This document shows, one piece after another, positions 6,462 through 16,427 of a stretch of DNA of 64,000 bases. Within the stretch, counting starts at the first letter, position 1, and the number at the start of each line of letters is the position of its first letter. Under the pieces are notes generated by a model. That model saw nothing but the letters and a program-made list of their open reading frames with translations. It had not been told where the DNA came from and did no database searches. This stretch comes from Ruminococcus flavefaciens. GTDB taxonomy: Bacteria > Bacillota > Clostridia > Oscillospirales > Ruminococcaceae. The position numbers and the translations under genes were made by a program. The stretch lies in assembly GCF_900143025.1 (NCBI RefSeq), contig NZ_FRCT01000003.1, positions 243,622 to 307,621 of the forward strand. The letters are read 5' to 3'.

Positions 6462-8495
6462 ATGAAAAAATGGACAGTCGGTATGCCCGACAGAAAAACA
6501 GTATCTTCTCTTATGCTTAACTGCGGCGTGACCTCGCTCGCTGCTGCCGCACTTGCTGCAAAGGGATATTCCTCGCCTGAGTCAGTGGCGGAATCCCTCA
6601 ATGTATCTGAGCTTTCAGACCCTTTTCTCATAAAGGATATGCAGAAAGCCGCTGATATCATTAATACTGCCATTGATAATGGCGAAAGAATATGCATATA
6701 CGGCGATTATGACTGCGACGGCGTTATGTCTGCGGTCATACTCTATTCTTACCTTAATGAAGCAGGTGCCGACGTTATATACTATATTCCCGAACGCTCC
6801 GAGGGTTACGGACTCAATATGAAGGCTATAGATAGTATCGCCGCCGATGACGTTAAACTCATCGTAACTGTGGATAACGGTATTTCCGCGATTTCCGAGG
6901 CTGAATACATCTACTCGCTGGGCATGAAGCTTGTGGTCACCGACCACCATCAGCAGGGTGAGCAGCTGCCGCGAGCGGAGGCTGTTGTTGACCCTCACAG
7001 GCACGACTGCTTCTCGCCTTTCAAATATATGTGCGGTGCAGGTATTGCGCTAAAGCTTGTAGCTGCCCTCGACGGCGGTGACTACACTATGGCTCTTGAA
7101 CAGTTCGGCGACCTTGCCGCAATTGCTACAGTTGCCGATATAGTCAGCCTTACAGGTGAAAACCGCTTCCTTGTATCCTACGGCATGGAGCTTATAAGCA
7201 ACTCCGACCGTCCTTCGATAATGGCTCTGAAGGAAGTCTGCGGACTTGCGGACAAGCCAATAAACTCCCAGTCTATCGGCTTCGGACTTGCGCCAAGAAT
7301 AAACGCCGCAGGGCGCTTCGGCTCTCCTAAAACAGCCGCGGAGCTTTTCCTGTGTGAGGACTACGATGAAGCCCTTGCCTCGGCACGAGAGCTGGACAGA
7401 CTCAATAATCTGCGAAAAGACGCTGAAAACGCCATTGTTTCCGATATAGAGTCTATGATAGACAAGGATCCTCAGCTCCTCCGCGGAAGAGTTATCTTCC
7501 TCTGCGGTAAGAACTGGCATCATGGTGTTATCGGCATCGTTGCTTCAAGAGTTGTTGAAAAATTCGGCAAGCCCTGCTTCATCGCTTCCGACACTGACGG
7601 AGAGATACGTGGTTCGGCACGTTCCTTCGGTGAATTCTCCGTATTTGACGCACTCACAGCCTGCTCCGATGTGCTTGAAAAGTTCGGCGGTCATCTCGGT
7701 GCCGGCGGCTTCACCATAAAAAACGGAAAAGCTGAGCTTTTCGGTCAGCTCATTGAAAAATACGCTCTCGAAAACCATAAGGTCATGCCCGTGGCAGAGC
7801 TCAAAGCGGATATACCGCTGACTCCAACCGAGCTTACTGTTGAAAATGTAAAGGGACTTGACGTTCTCGAACCCTTCGGCACTGACAATGAAAAACCCCT
7901 ATTCTATATAGAAAATGCGCAGATTCTTGATATAACGCCTCTTTCCGACGGCGCTCACACTAAGCTGCATATAAAGCTTGGAACAGCTCAGGCTGATGCA
8001 CTTGTGTTCAGAAGATCACCTCGGGAGCTTGGTTTCTCAAAAGGCGATATCTGCGATATGATCGTCAATCTCGGAATAAACGAGTTCCGCGGAAAGACCT
8101 CTGTTAGCATTGTGGTAAACGATATACGTCCCCATATGTTCGAGCAGAGCAAATACTTCGCGGCAAGCTCAGCCTTTGAAGCCTTCCTCCGCGGCGAGGA
8201 GCTTCCCGGAAACTATTACCCAAGCATGAATCCGTCACGAGATGACGTTGTAAAAATATACAAGGCTATACCCGATGAGGGCATATGCTCGGATACGCTG
8301 TACATAAAGCTCAATGACAGGAATATCAATTACTGCAAGTTCTGCATTTCAACAGAAGCACTGCGGCAGCTGGGACTTGTCACGATCTCATGCACGGATA
8401 ATAAAATAAAAAGAGTCAGGGTCTCGCAGAAAGCCGATCTGGACTCCGCAGCTGTGCTTGTCTCACTGAGGAACAAGCTGGCAAAAAGTTACTGA
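6462..8495 (+). CDS. recJ: Single-stranded-DNA-specific 5'-3' exonuclease RecJ
   Basis: A 677-residue DHH phosphoesterase. Metal-binding motifs are intact: YGDYDCDGV, VTVDNGI, the DHH itself in VTDHHQ, VVDPHR, and the DHHA1 motif GGHLGAGGF. After the nuclease and OB regions there is a Firmicute-type C-terminal domain of about 110 residues (from around 565). RecJ degrades 5'-ended single-stranded DNA during recombinational and mismatch repair. The ATG follows GGGAG. It is the first gene of a plus-strand operon, 15 bp before the (p)ppGpp synthetase gene; recJ next to rel is common in Firmicutes. Confidence 0.95.
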   Translation: MKKWTVGMPDRKTVSSLMLNCGVTSLAAAALAAKGYSSPESVAESLNVSELSDPFLIKDMQKAADIINTAIDNGERICIYGDYDCDGVMSAVILYSYLNEAGADVIYYIPERSEGYGLNMKAIDSIAADDVKLIVTVDNGISAISEAEYIYSLGMKLVVTDHHQQGEQLPRAEAVVDPHRHDCFSPFKYMCGAGIALKLVAALDGGDYTMALEQFGDLAAIATVADIVSLTGENRFLVSYGMELISNSDRPSIMALKEVCGLADKPINSQSIGFGLAPRINAAGRFGSPKTAAELFLCEDYDEALASARELDRLNNLRKDAENAIVSDIESMIDKDPQLLRGRVIFLCGKNWHHGVIGIVASRVVEKFGKPCFIASDTDGEIRGSARSFGEFSVFDALTACSDVLEKFGGHLGAGGFTIKNGKAELFGQLIEKYALENHKVMPVAELKADIPLTPTELTVENVKGLDVLEPFGTDNEKPLFYIENAQILDITPLSDGAHTKLHIKLGTAQADALVFRRSPRELGFSKGDICDMIVNLGINEFRGKTSVSIVVNDIRPHMFEQSKYFAASSAFEAFLRGEELPGNYYPSMNPSRDDVVKIYKAIPDEGICSDTLYIKLNDRNINYCKFCISTEALRQLGLVTISCTDNKIKRVRVSQKADLDSAAVLVSLRNKLAKSY

Positions 8496-8510
8496 TAAAG
8501 GAGAATAGAT

Positions 8511-10808
8511 ATGACAGAAGACATGAATGTATCAAATCTCATACATCACGAACTGGAGGTTCCAATACCCGAATCGGCTGTTCCAAGCAATCCTGAGGAT
8601 TTTCTCAAGGATATACCTGATTTCAAGGACGATTTCACTATCGAAAAAATAATCCAGAAGATACTTACCGATGACAAACAGTATGACCTGAGCAAGATAA
8701 TCTCGGCATACGAATTCGCTGCAAAGGCTCATGAGGGACAGAAACGTTCATCGGGGCAGCCCTATATAACTCACCCGCTTGCCGTCGCTTACACCCTGCT
8801 TGAACTGGGTATGGATACAGATACCATTTGTGCAGCCCTTCTGCACGATGTTGTCGAGGATACTGACGCAACCCTTGATGACCTGAAAAAACGATTTGGT
8901 CAGGACGTTGCACTTCTCGTTGACGGTGTAACAAAACTGAGCAAAATACCTACCTCAACAAAAGAGGAACAACAAGCAGAAAATATCCGAAAGATCCTCC
9001 TTGCAATGTCACAGGATATCAGAGTTATGATAATCAAGCTCAGCGACCGTCTGCACAATATGCGCACACTAAAATACCGTCCGCTTGAAAAACAGCGTAA
9101 TACTGCCCTTGAGACTATGAACATCTACGCTCCTATCGCTCACCGTCTCGGTATCAGAGCTATAAAGGAGGAGCTTCAGGACTTAGCTTTCCACTTCCTT
9201 GACCCCTATGCATACTCCGAGATAGAAAATATCCTCGAAAACAAAAAGGAAGAGCGCGAAGCCTTCATCGAGATAATCAAGAGCCGTATAGCTCAGCGTT
9301 TCAAGACTGAGGATTTTTCTCAGCCACCGCAGATAGACGGACGAGTAAAAAGCATATACAGCATTTACCGAAAAATATTCATAAACCACAAGAACATCGA
9401 CGAGATATACGATAAGTACGCTGTCCGCATCATAGTTACCACTATTGCGGAGTGCTATAACGTTCTGGGACTTATACACGATATGTTCAAGCCCCTGCCA
9501 AACCGCTTCAAGGACTATATCTCCACGCCTAAGAACAATATGTACCAGTCTCTGCACACCACCGTTCTCGGCAAGGAGTGTATCCCCTTTGAGGTGCAGA
9601 TACGTACATGGGATATGCACGAGACCGCTGAATACGGTATCGCCGCTCACTGGAAGTACAAGGAAGGCATACAGGGCAAGGACAAAATGGAGCAGCGTCT
9701 TGCATGGGTACGTCAGGTCATAGAGGCTCAGCAGACCTCAGACGATGTTGAGGAAATAGTCCGCATCATCAAGACAGACCTTGACCCAGAGGATATAGTC
9801 GTTATGACTCCTAAGGGTATGTCAGTAAGTCTGCCCGTAAACTCTACTGTTATCGACTTCGCTTACCGTATCCATACCGAAATTGGTCACAAGACCACAG
9901 GTGCAAAGGTGGACGGAAGAATAGTTCCGCTGGATTATAAGCTCCAGACAGGTCAGATATGCGAAATAATCACCAGCAAGGATCCCGATAAAGGTCCTAA
10001 CCGTGCATGGCTCAATATAGTTCAGACTAATGAAGCTCGCTCGAAGATACGCTCATGGTTCAAAAAGGAACGCCGTGAGGAAAATATTGTCGAGGGTAAA
10101 ACTCAGCTTGAACGCGAATTCAAGCGTCACAGGATAAACCTTAAAGAGGAACAGTATACCGAGTTTTTGCAGGACGACTTCAAACGCCATAACTGCGATA
10201 CTCTTGAGGATTTCTATGCTTCCATAGGCTACGGCGGTATACTGCTTTCAAAGATAATCCCACGACTTAAAGATAAGTACGAAAAGCTATACGAAAAGGA
10301 CGGAGAAACGTCTGTAGTGCCGCTTATCAAACCAAAGCCCAACGGACGCAGCAGCATAGTCCTTGACCAGATAGACGATATGCTCATAAAGTTCGCACAG
10401 TGCTGCAATCCTCTCCCCGGAGATGATATCATCGGCTTTATCACACGAGGATACGGCGTTTCAGTTCATACAACAAGCTGTACCAACTATAAGGCTGCCC
10501 TTGCAAGAAACAATCCCGAGGAGCTTGACCGCTGGGTGGATATACAGTGGACTGACAGCAGCGATACTCAGCTCCAGACAAGCTTTGAGGTAACAGCTAC
10601 CGACAGAGTAGGACTTGTATACGATATTTCCGCAGTTCTTCTCGAAGCAAGAGTACCTATCGTACACTCAGCATCAAGAGTCCTGAAAAACGGCAATGCT
10701 CTATTCGAGGGCACTATCGTAATTTCAAGCACAGAACAGCTCAAAAACCTTTTCGAGAAGCTCAGAAAAATAAAGGGCGTTATATCCGTTGAAAGAGCTG
10801 CTATTTAA
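8511..10808 (+). CDS. rel: Bifunctional (p)ppGpp synthetase/hydrolase (RelA/SpoT type)
   Basis: A 765-residue long RSH enzyme. Domains in order: HD hydrolase (about 65-220, with HEGQKRSSGQPYITHPLAVA and LLHDVVEDT), synthetase (about 255-375, with RVKSIYSIYRK and EVQIRTWDMH), TGS (about 415-475, VVMTPKGMSVSLP), a helical/zinc-finger-like region with CCNPLPGD (about 640), and a C-terminal ACT domain. The HD motif is complete, so both hydrolysis and synthesis of (p)ppGpp are expected. It acts at the ribosome in the stringent response. The ATG follows AAAGGAG. It is followed by a small metallo-hydrolase gene after an 11-bp gap. Confidence 0.96.
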   Translation: MTEDMNVSNLIHHELEVPIPESAVPSNPEDFLKDIPDFKDDFTIEKIIQKILTDDKQYDLSKIISAYEFAAKAHEGQKRSSGQPYITHPLAVAYTLLELGMDTDTICAALLHDVVEDTDATLDDLKKRFGQDVALLVDGVTKLSKIPTSTKEEQQAENIRKILLAMSQDIRVMIIKLSDRLHNMRTLKYRPLEKQRNTALETMNIYAPIAHRLGIRAIKEELQDLAFHFLDPYAYSEIENILENKKEEREAFIEIIKSRIAQRFKTEDFSQPPQIDGRVKSIYSIYRKIFINHKNIDEIYDKYAVRIIVTTIAECYNVLGLIHDMFKPLPNRFKDYISTPKNNMYQSLHTTVLGKECIPFEVQIRTWDMHETAEYGIAAHWKYKEGIQGKDKMEQRLAWVRQVIEAQQTSDDVEEIVRIIKTDLDPEDIVVMTPKGMSVSLPVNSTVIDFAYRIHTEIGHKTTGAKVDGRIVPLDYKLQTGQICEIITSKDPDKGPNRAWLNIVQTNEARSKIRSWFKKERREENIVEGKTQLEREFKRHRINLKEEQYTEFLQDDFKRHNCDTLEDFYASIGYGGILLSKIIPRLKDKYEKLYEKDGETSVVPLIKPKPNGRSSIVLDQIDDMLIKFAQCCNPLPGDDIIGFITRGYGVSVHTTSCTNYKAALARNNPEELDRWVDIQWTDSSDTQLQTSFEVTATDRVGLVYDISAVLLEARVPIVHSASRVLKNGNALFEGTIVISSTEQLKNLFEKLRKIKGVISVERAAI

Positions 10809-10819
10809 GGAGAAATAAA

Positions 10820-11449
10820 ATGAAGATACATCATTTACAGCTCGGTCCTCTCCGTGCTAACTGCTATATAGTCGAGACCTCACCGGGTCGCTGCGTGGCT
10901 GTTGATATCGGCGGCGACAGCAGACTGTTCCTGGAATTTCTCAAAATGAGAAAGCTCCGCCTTACAAAGATACTCCTTACACACGGTCACTTCGACCACA
11001 TCGGCGGAGTTGAGGAGGTACGCAAGGCTACGGGAGCTGAGGTATATATCCACGAGCTCGATGCACATATGCTGGAAAGTGCTGCTCATTCGCTGGCAAC
11101 AAATATGTCATTTATGACATTCACGCCAGTTACCGACTGGACCTGCGTTTACGGCGACTGCTATATAAACGACGGAGAATGTGAATTCCGCGTACTCCAT
11201 ACTCCGGGACACTCTCAGGGAAGCGTATGCTATATCTGCAAGGACGCTATTTTCTCGGGAGATACTCTTTTCTGCTGCTCTGTCGGAAGAACTGACTTCC
11301 CTGGCAGCAGTGCTTCTGCTATGACCTATTCGCTGAACAAGCTGTATCACCTTGAAGGCGATTATAAGGTATACCCGGGTCATAACGAATCTACCACCCT
11401 TGACTATGAACGTGAGTCAAACCCGTATATGGGTCAATTCAGAGGATAA
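10820..11449 (+). CDS. MBL-fold metallo-hydrolase (glyoxalase II-like)
   Basis: A 209-residue metallo-beta-lactamase-fold hydrolase. The zinc motif THGHFDHIGG is intact, with further ligands in HTPGHSQGS, FSGDTLF and YPGHNEST. It resembles the small YcbL/GloB-type hydrolases that cleave thioesters such as S-lactoylglutathione analogues, but the substrate is not fixed by sequence. In many Firmicutes this gene stands just after rel, as here. The ATG follows AAGGAG, and hemZ begins one base after its stop. Cytoplasmic. Confidence 0.9.
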   Translation: MKIHHLQLGPLRANCYIVETSPGRCVAVDIGGDSRLFLEFLKMRKLRLTKILLTHGHFDHIGGVEEVRKATGAEVYIHELDAHMLESAAHSLATNMSFMTFTPVTDWTCVYGDCYINDGECEFRVLHTPGHSQGSVCYICKDAIFSGDTLFCCSVGRTDFPGSSASAMTYSLNKLYHLEGDYKVYPGHNESTTLDYERESNPYMGQFRG

Positions 11450-11450
11450 A

Positions 11451-12929
11451 ATGACGACTGATAATTCAAAAATGCCGATTATATTAATCGGCAATTCTTT
11501 TAAATATGAAATTGAAGCCACATTGAAGCTGTTCTTCAATACCGCACGTTACTCCTTTGGAAGTGAACGCGCAGAGGCTTCGGGCGATGCTTATGTTATC
11601 GCCGAAGTAAATGGCAATACCCTTTCCGCGGTGGTAAAGCTCAAAGGCGAGACTGCCGTAAGGAGAGAACTGACTGTCTCCGACTCCGAGGACAAGGAGC
11701 ATGAGATATGCCGCCTTATCTATCACATACTCTCCGAAAAGACGGGAATAACTCCGCCGTGGGGACTTATGACGGGTATCCGTCCCGTAAAGAAGGTCAT
11801 CGAGCTCATGCGTCAGCAGCTACCCGAGGAGGAGATCTTTACAAGACTCAGGGATAAATACGAGGTCTCGGATAAAAAACTCAGACTTGCCTATGATACG
11901 GCTGTAAATCAGATGCCCATACTTGACAGGATAGACAGCTCGGCTGTAAGCCTGTACGTTTCTATCCCCTTCTGTCCTACAAGGTGCAGCTACTGCTCGT
12001 TTGTGTCTCACTCTATGGACTCAGCCATAAAGCTCATGCCCGAGTATATCTCCGCACTATGCCGCGAACTTGAAATAATCGGCAGGATAGTAAAGGATAC
12101 CGACACAAAGATAGACACTATCTACTTCGGCGGCGGTACTCCCACTTCTGTTTCAGCTCAGGAGCTGCGCACTATCATGGGGACTGTGGAGAAGAACTTC
12201 GACCTTGACAAAGTCCGCGAATACAGCGTTGAAGCAGGCAGACCCGATACCATTACCGAGGAGAAGCTCCGCGTTATAAAGGAGCTTGGTGCAGGACGCA
12301 TCTCGGTAAATCCTCAGACTCTCAACGATGATGTGCTGAAAGTCATCGGCAGACAGCACTCGGGAAAGGACGCTATAAAAGCCTTTGAGCTTGCAAGAAA
12401 AGTCGGCTTCACCAATATCAATACCGACCTTATCGCAGGTCTGCCCACAGAGTCCGCAGAGAGCTTCCGCAATACCCTTGACCGTATGATAGAACTTGAT
12501 CCCGAAAGTATAACCGTACATACACTTACTATAAAGCGTTCGGCTAATCTCTTCGAGAAGGGCAGCGAAAATATTAAAAATCCTGCCGCTGAAATGGTAG
12601 ACTACAGTATCCCTGCCCTAATGTCACAGGGCTATCTGCCCTACTATATGTACCGTCAGAAGAACACGGTGGACAACCTCGAAAACGTTGGTTATGCTAA
12701 AAAAGGCTTTGAAAGCTATTACAATATCTTCATTATGGACGAAACTCAGACCATTCTCGGTGCAGGCTGTGCGGCTTCCACAAAGCTTGTCTACCCTGAC
12801 GGCAAGATAGAGCGTATCCATAATTATAAATTCCCTTATGAGTACATCAGAAGCTTCGACAGGCTCATGGATAAAAAGGAGGAGGTTACGGAATGCCTGA
12901 GAAAAATCAAGTCTGTACAGCCGAAATAA
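11451..12929 (+). CDS. hemZ: Coproporphyrinogen dehydrogenase HemZ-type radical SAM protein
   Basis: A 492-residue HemN/HemZ-family radical SAM enzyme. The cluster motif is FCPTRCSYCSF (CxxxCxxC), and PWGLMTGIRPVKKV upstream is characteristic of HemZ. The SAM-binding YFGGGTPT and the typical TDLIAGLPTE follow. The family is annotated as oxygen-independent coproporphyrinogen III dehydrogenase, although in anaerobes without other haem genes the true reaction is uncertain; no other haem gene is seen here. The start is ATG 11451 after AGAGGAT; the frame is open upstream but only inside the hydrolase gene. Its 3' end overlaps rlmD by 37 bases. Confidence 0.88.
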   Translation: MTTDNSKMPIILIGNSFKYEIEATLKLFFNTARYSFGSERAEASGDAYVIAEVNGNTLSAVVKLKGETAVRRELTVSDSEDKEHEICRLIYHILSEKTGITPPWGLMTGIRPVKKVIELMRQQLPEEEIFTRLRDKYEVSDKKLRLAYDTAVNQMPILDRIDSSAVSLYVSIPFCPTRCSYCSFVSHSMDSAIKLMPEYISALCRELEIIGRIVKDTDTKIDTIYFGGGTPTSVSAQELRTIMGTVEKNFDLDKVREYSVEAGRPDTITEEKLRVIKELGAGRISVNPQTLNDDVLKVIGRQHSGKDAIKAFELARKVGFTNINTDLIAGLPTESAESFRNTLDRMIELDPESITVHTLTIKRSANLFEKGSENIKNPAAEMVDYSIPALMSQGYLPYYMYRQKNTVDNLENVGYAKKGFESYYNIFIMDETQTILGAGCAASTKLVYPDGKIERIHNYKFPYEYIRSFDRLMDKKEEVTECLRKIKSVQPK

Positions 12930-14248
12930 CTGCACTTACCTCCGAGGGCAGCGGTGTTTGCCGCGTTGACGGAATGGCTGTATTCGTGCCTGAGACCGCT
13001 GTGGGCGACCTGTGCGAGATAAAGATAGTAAAGGTGCTGAAAAGCTACGCATACGGTATCGTTGAAAAGATAGTAACTCCTTCGGCTGACCGTATCGAAA
13101 ACGACTGTCCTGTATATAAGAAGTGCGGAGGCTGTCTGCTGAGGCATATCACATATGAGGCTGAATGTCACACAAAGAATAACATAGTCCGTGATGCCTT
13201 CGAGCGTATAGGCGGTCTTTCACCCGAATTCGACGCCTTCCTCGGCGCTCTTGAAACAGAACATTACCGCAATAAGGCTCAGTACCCTGTTGCAAATATA
13301 GACGGCAAGGCTGTGTGCGGATTTTTCGCGCCGCGAAGCCACAGGCTCGTCCCCGTTACGGACTGCGCTTTACAGCCGCAGATATTCCGCCATATCCTTG
13401 ATACTATAATGGATTACATAAACGAGAAGAAGCTCTCTGCCTACGATGAAACTTCAAATACGGGTATAGTAAGACATATCTATATCCGCCGCGGAGCTCA
13501 TTCAGGCGAGATTATGGTATGCATAGTGGTGCGCAAGGATATTTCGCGTCAGCTTTCCGCGCTCTGCCGCAAACTAAGCGAGAAATTCGAGGATATCAAG
13601 AGCATTATAATGAACATAAACGACAGAAAGACCAATGTTATTCTCGGTGATAAATGTGTGACTCTGTGGGGAAATGACACTATATCTGACGTAATGTGCG
13701 GAAATAATATTGAGATATCTCCCCTTTCCTTCTATCAGGTCAATACTGTACAGGCTGAAAGACTCTATGCAAAGGCTCTGGAATATGCTTCACCAAATGG
13801 CAGTGAGGTAATTGCAGACCTTTACTGCGGTGCGGGTACTATAGGTCTTTCTATGGCTAAACAGGCTAAGAAGATTGTTGGTGTGGAGATAATCCCTCAG
13901 GCTGTTGAAAATGCAAAGAAAAATGCTCAGCGCAACAGTATTGATACTGCGGAATTCTACTGCGGCGATGCAGGTGAGGTATTCGGTAAGCTCCGAAAAA
14001 GGGGCTGTGCTCCCGATATAATAGTTGTCGACCCGCCGCGGAAGGGCTGTTCTGCCGAGACTATCGACGTTATCGCTGATGCTGCTCCCCAAAAGATAGT
14101 TATGATATCCTGCAATCCGGCAACTGCCGCAAGAGATGCAAAGCTCCTCAGTGAAAAAGGCTATAGCGTGGAGAAGGTCTGCGGTGTTGACCTATTCCCG
14201 AGAACAGGGCACGTTGAGTGCGTGGTTTTAATGTCACGCGTTAAATAA
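12893..14248 (+). CDS. rlmD: 23S rRNA (uracil-C5)-methyltransferase, RlmD/TrmA family
   Basis: A 451-residue SAM-dependent RNA m5U methyltransferase. It has an N-terminal TRAM domain (about 1-60), the iron-sulfur cysteines (CPVYKKCGGC), SAM motif DLYCGAGTIGLSMA, the DPPRKGC motif, and the catalytic cysteine in MISCNPATAARD. The 4Fe-4S cysteines favour RlmD/RumA-type enzymes that modify 23S rRNA, though Firmicutes may carry two paralogues with U747 and U1939 specificity. The ATG follows GGAGGAGG inside the end of hemZ, so translation is coupled. A small hairpin at 14253-14270 follows the stop. Confidence 0.92.
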   Translation: MPEKNQVCTAEITALTSEGSGVCRVDGMAVFVPETAVGDLCEIKIVKVLKSYAYGIVEKIVTPSADRIENDCPVYKKCGGCLLRHITYEAECHTKNNIVRDAFERIGGLSPEFDAFLGALETEHYRNKAQYPVANIDGKAVCGFFAPRSHRLVPVTDCALQPQIFRHILDTIMDYINEKKLSAYDETSNTGIVRHIYIRRGAHSGEIMVCIVVRKDISRQLSALCRKLSEKFEDIKSIIMNINDRKTNVILGDKCVTLWGNDTISDVMCGNNIEISPLSFYQVNTVQAERLYAKALEYASPNGSEVIADLYCGAGTIGLSMAKQAKKIVGVEIIPQAVENAKKNAQRNSIDTAEFYCGDAGEVFGKLRKRGCAPDIIVVDPPRKGCSAETIDVIADAAPQKIVMISCNPATAARDAKLLSEKGYSVEKVCGVDLFPRTGHVECVVLMSRVK

Positions 14249-14295
14249 TTTCATGCCTTTATCAGGCATATCCTTTATAAATAGGAGTGATATAT

Positions 14296-15441
14296 TTGGC
14301 AAAGGAAAATAAAAAGTTTATGATACTGTCGGCTATCGGCATTATCATGGTCGTTGACTCTCACACATGGGGCACATTTAATTTATTCGCCAATTTCTTT
14401 CCCTTCAACTCGTTCTTTATGCCCATGTTTGTTTTGATCTCAGGCTACTTCAACAGAGTAGACAACAAAACGAATCTCTGGAAATACACATTAAAAAAAG
14501 TAAAAACTCTGCTGATTCCCTACTGGGTAGTTTCGGCTCTGGCTATTCTCCTGGAATGGCTCATGCTGTGCTATAAAACAGAGGCTATACAGCCGTTTTT
14601 GTTCGATTACAGGGCAAAAGCCTTTCTTAACACTTTCACCAGCGGCGAGATAACCACTATTGCTCTGCCAATGTGGTTCGCACCCATGCTGTTTGCAGTT
14701 CAGGTAGTCTACGCAATAATGAAAAAATTCCTGTACAAGATATGGAACAGCAAAATAATCATTGTTCTTTTTGCCGCCTGCCACATCTGGGTCGTATGGT
14801 ACGCAAAGGGACATGATCTCAATGAAAAGCTGCTTCTGCCGCTGAAAGTTCTGTTCTTCCTTGTTTTCATTGAAATGGGTATCCTTTACCGCGATGTACT
14901 GGAGGAAAAGCTCAAAAAGGCAAATCACCTTTTACTGCTGTCCATACTTCTTATGATAAATATGATAAGAATTATGATAATGCCTAATGAGTATGATGTT
15001 GCATTCGACAGTCTGGGAACACTTACAGGCTTTACAAGTCCATATGCCGTAACTCCCCTTATCTCCGCAATTGTGGGTATGCTCTTCTGGATAGAGGTCG
15101 TTGACCTCATAGGCAAGCCTTTCTATAACAGCAAGGTAGTTAACGCTATTTCCGAAAATACCTTCTATATTATGAGCTTGCACATTGTTTTCTTCAATAT
15201 CCTTAACTGCATACTCTTTACTATAAACAAATTCAAGGCTCTCCCGTATTTCGATATAGAAACATTTCAGGAGTCAAACTGGTACCGCTGGGAATACGTT
15301 CAGCAGTTCCGCTATCTTTACTTCTTATTCGGAGTACTGGGTCCTGTGGGACTTATTATGCTGTACGACCGCTTCATAAAAAAGCCCGCATTAAAACTTA
15401 TAAAAGGCAATAAGGCAAAAACAGGAAAGGATAAGACCTGA
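14296..15441 (+). CDS. Acyltransferase 3 family integral membrane protein
   Basis: A 381-residue membrane protein with about ten hydrophobic helices, matching the acyltransferase 3 (OafA/WecH-like) family. The first helix carries the family histidine/aspartate context (IIMVVDSHTWGTFN), followed by the loop with MPMFVLISGYF. Such enzymes O-acylate surface polysaccharides, lipids or peptides. The start is uncertain: the GTG at 14287 overlaps the AGGAG ribosome site, so TTG at 14296, eight bases after that site, is preferred. The next gene starts two bases after the stop. The neighbouring U32-like and GNAT genes suggest a small modification cluster, but the product is unknown. Confidence 0.82.
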   Translation: MAKENKKFMILSAIGIIMVVDSHTWGTFNLFANFFPFNSFFMPMFVLISGYFNRVDNKTNLWKYTLKKVKTLLIPYWVVSALAILLEWLMLCYKTEAIQPFLFDYRAKAFLNTFTSGEITTIALPMWFAPMLFAVQVVYAIMKKFLYKIWNSKIIIVLFAACHIWVVWYAKGHDLNEKLLLPLKVLFFLVFIEMGILYRDVLEEKLKKANHLLLLSILLMINMIRIMIMPNEYDVAFDSLGTLTGFTSPYAVTPLISAIVGMLFWIEVVDLIGKPFYNSKVVNAISENTFYIMSLHIVFFNILNCILFTINKFKALPYFDIETFQESNWYRWEYVQQFRYLYFLFGVLGPVGLIMLYDRFIKKPALKLIKGNKAKTGKDKT

Positions 15442-15442
15442 T

Positions 15443-16399
15443 ATGAAAGCACGTTTTCATCTGCCCGATTTTGCAGGGCATTTCAAATTCAATGTTGTAT
15501 TCGCGGAGCTCCTCGAAAAACGCCCCGAATATTTCCGTGAGGGCGTTGAGATCGCTTCCGTTTACGGTGTGTTCCCCCCTTCTATCTGGAACGGCGGACG
15601 TACACAGGGCGGTGTCTGCGAAAAAAACTTTATAAAGGCAGTTATCAACACATTCAATAACAGAGGAATACCGCTCCGCTTTACCTTTACAAATCCAATG
15701 CTTGAAAAAAAGCACCTCAACGACGATTTCTGCAACATGGTCATGCACCTTGCCGATAACGGTCTCAATGAGGTCATCGTAATGTCTCCTATTCTGGAGG
15801 AGTATATCCGCAGGGAATACCCGAATTACAAGATAACCAGTTCCACCTGCAAGCGTATTACAGACGCAGAAAAGCTATGCAGCGAGGTGGAAAAGGACTA
15901 CCACATCGTTGTTATCGACTATGACCTGAACCATGACTTTGAAACTCTGAAAAAAATCCCCGACAAGAAAAAATGTGAGCTGCTGGTAAATGCCTGCTGC
16001 AACCCGAACTGTCCTTCCCGTTCTGAGCATTACAGGGCTATAGGCTTACAGCAGATAGCCTACTCTAATCATGTTAGAAAGTACCCGAATGTCCCATTCG
16101 ATACAAAAAAGCTTGTGGCAGAACACCCCGAGATACAGAAGTTTGCAGAATGTCCCTGCTCACAGCGTTCACTTTTCGATGTTGTAAAGCTGAAAAATCA
16201 TATCTCTCCCGATGAGATATGGGAAAAATATATCCCTATGGGCTTTGAGCAGTTCAAGATAGAAGGACGTACCTTTGAAACACTTAATCTGCTGGAACAC
16301 TATATGTATTACATGATAAAACCCGAATGTAAGGATAAGGCTCGCTTTGAGTTCCTGAACTGGCTGGAGGCTAACGACGTTATAAAGATACTGGAATAA
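15443..16399 (+). CDS. U32 peptidase-like protein
   Basis: A 318-residue soluble protein that I relate to the peptidase U32 group (TrhP, RlhA, UbiU/UbiV relatives). The clues are the TIM-barrel-like pattern of strands (FRFTNP, EVIVMSP, HIVVIDYD) and the motif FKIEGRTFETL, close to the LKIEGR signature of U32 proteins. Four cysteines in CCNPNC and CPCSQ could hold an iron-sulfur cluster, as in tRNA- and rRNA-hydroxylating members. The canonical PROSITE U32 pattern is not complete. It is directly coupled to the acyltransferase gene (1-bp gap) and followed by a GNAT-DUF4298 gene. Function is not known. Confidence 0.6.
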   Translation: MKARFHLPDFAGHFKFNVVFAELLEKRPEYFREGVEIASVYGVFPPSIWNGGRTQGGVCEKNFIKAVINTFNNRGIPLRFTFTNPMLEKKHLNDDFCNMVMHLADNGLNEVIVMSPILEEYIRREYPNYKITSSTCKRITDAEKLCSEVEKDYHIVVIDYDLNHDFETLKKIPDKKKCELLVNACCNPNCPSRSEHYRAIGLQQIAYSNHVRKYPNVPFDTKKLVAEHPEIQKFAECPCSQRSLFDVVKLKNHISPDEIWEKYIPMGFEQFKIEGRTFETLNLLEHYMYYMIKPECKDKARFEFLNWLEANDVIKILE

Positions 16400-16427
16400 G
16401 ATCTTATCATCATAAAGGAGCGATAAT

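Noticed and set aside
14250..14272. Strong terminator after rlmD
   Set aside because: The ATGCC/GGCAT hairpin is only 5 bp and has no proper T-run, so I do not list it as a terminator.
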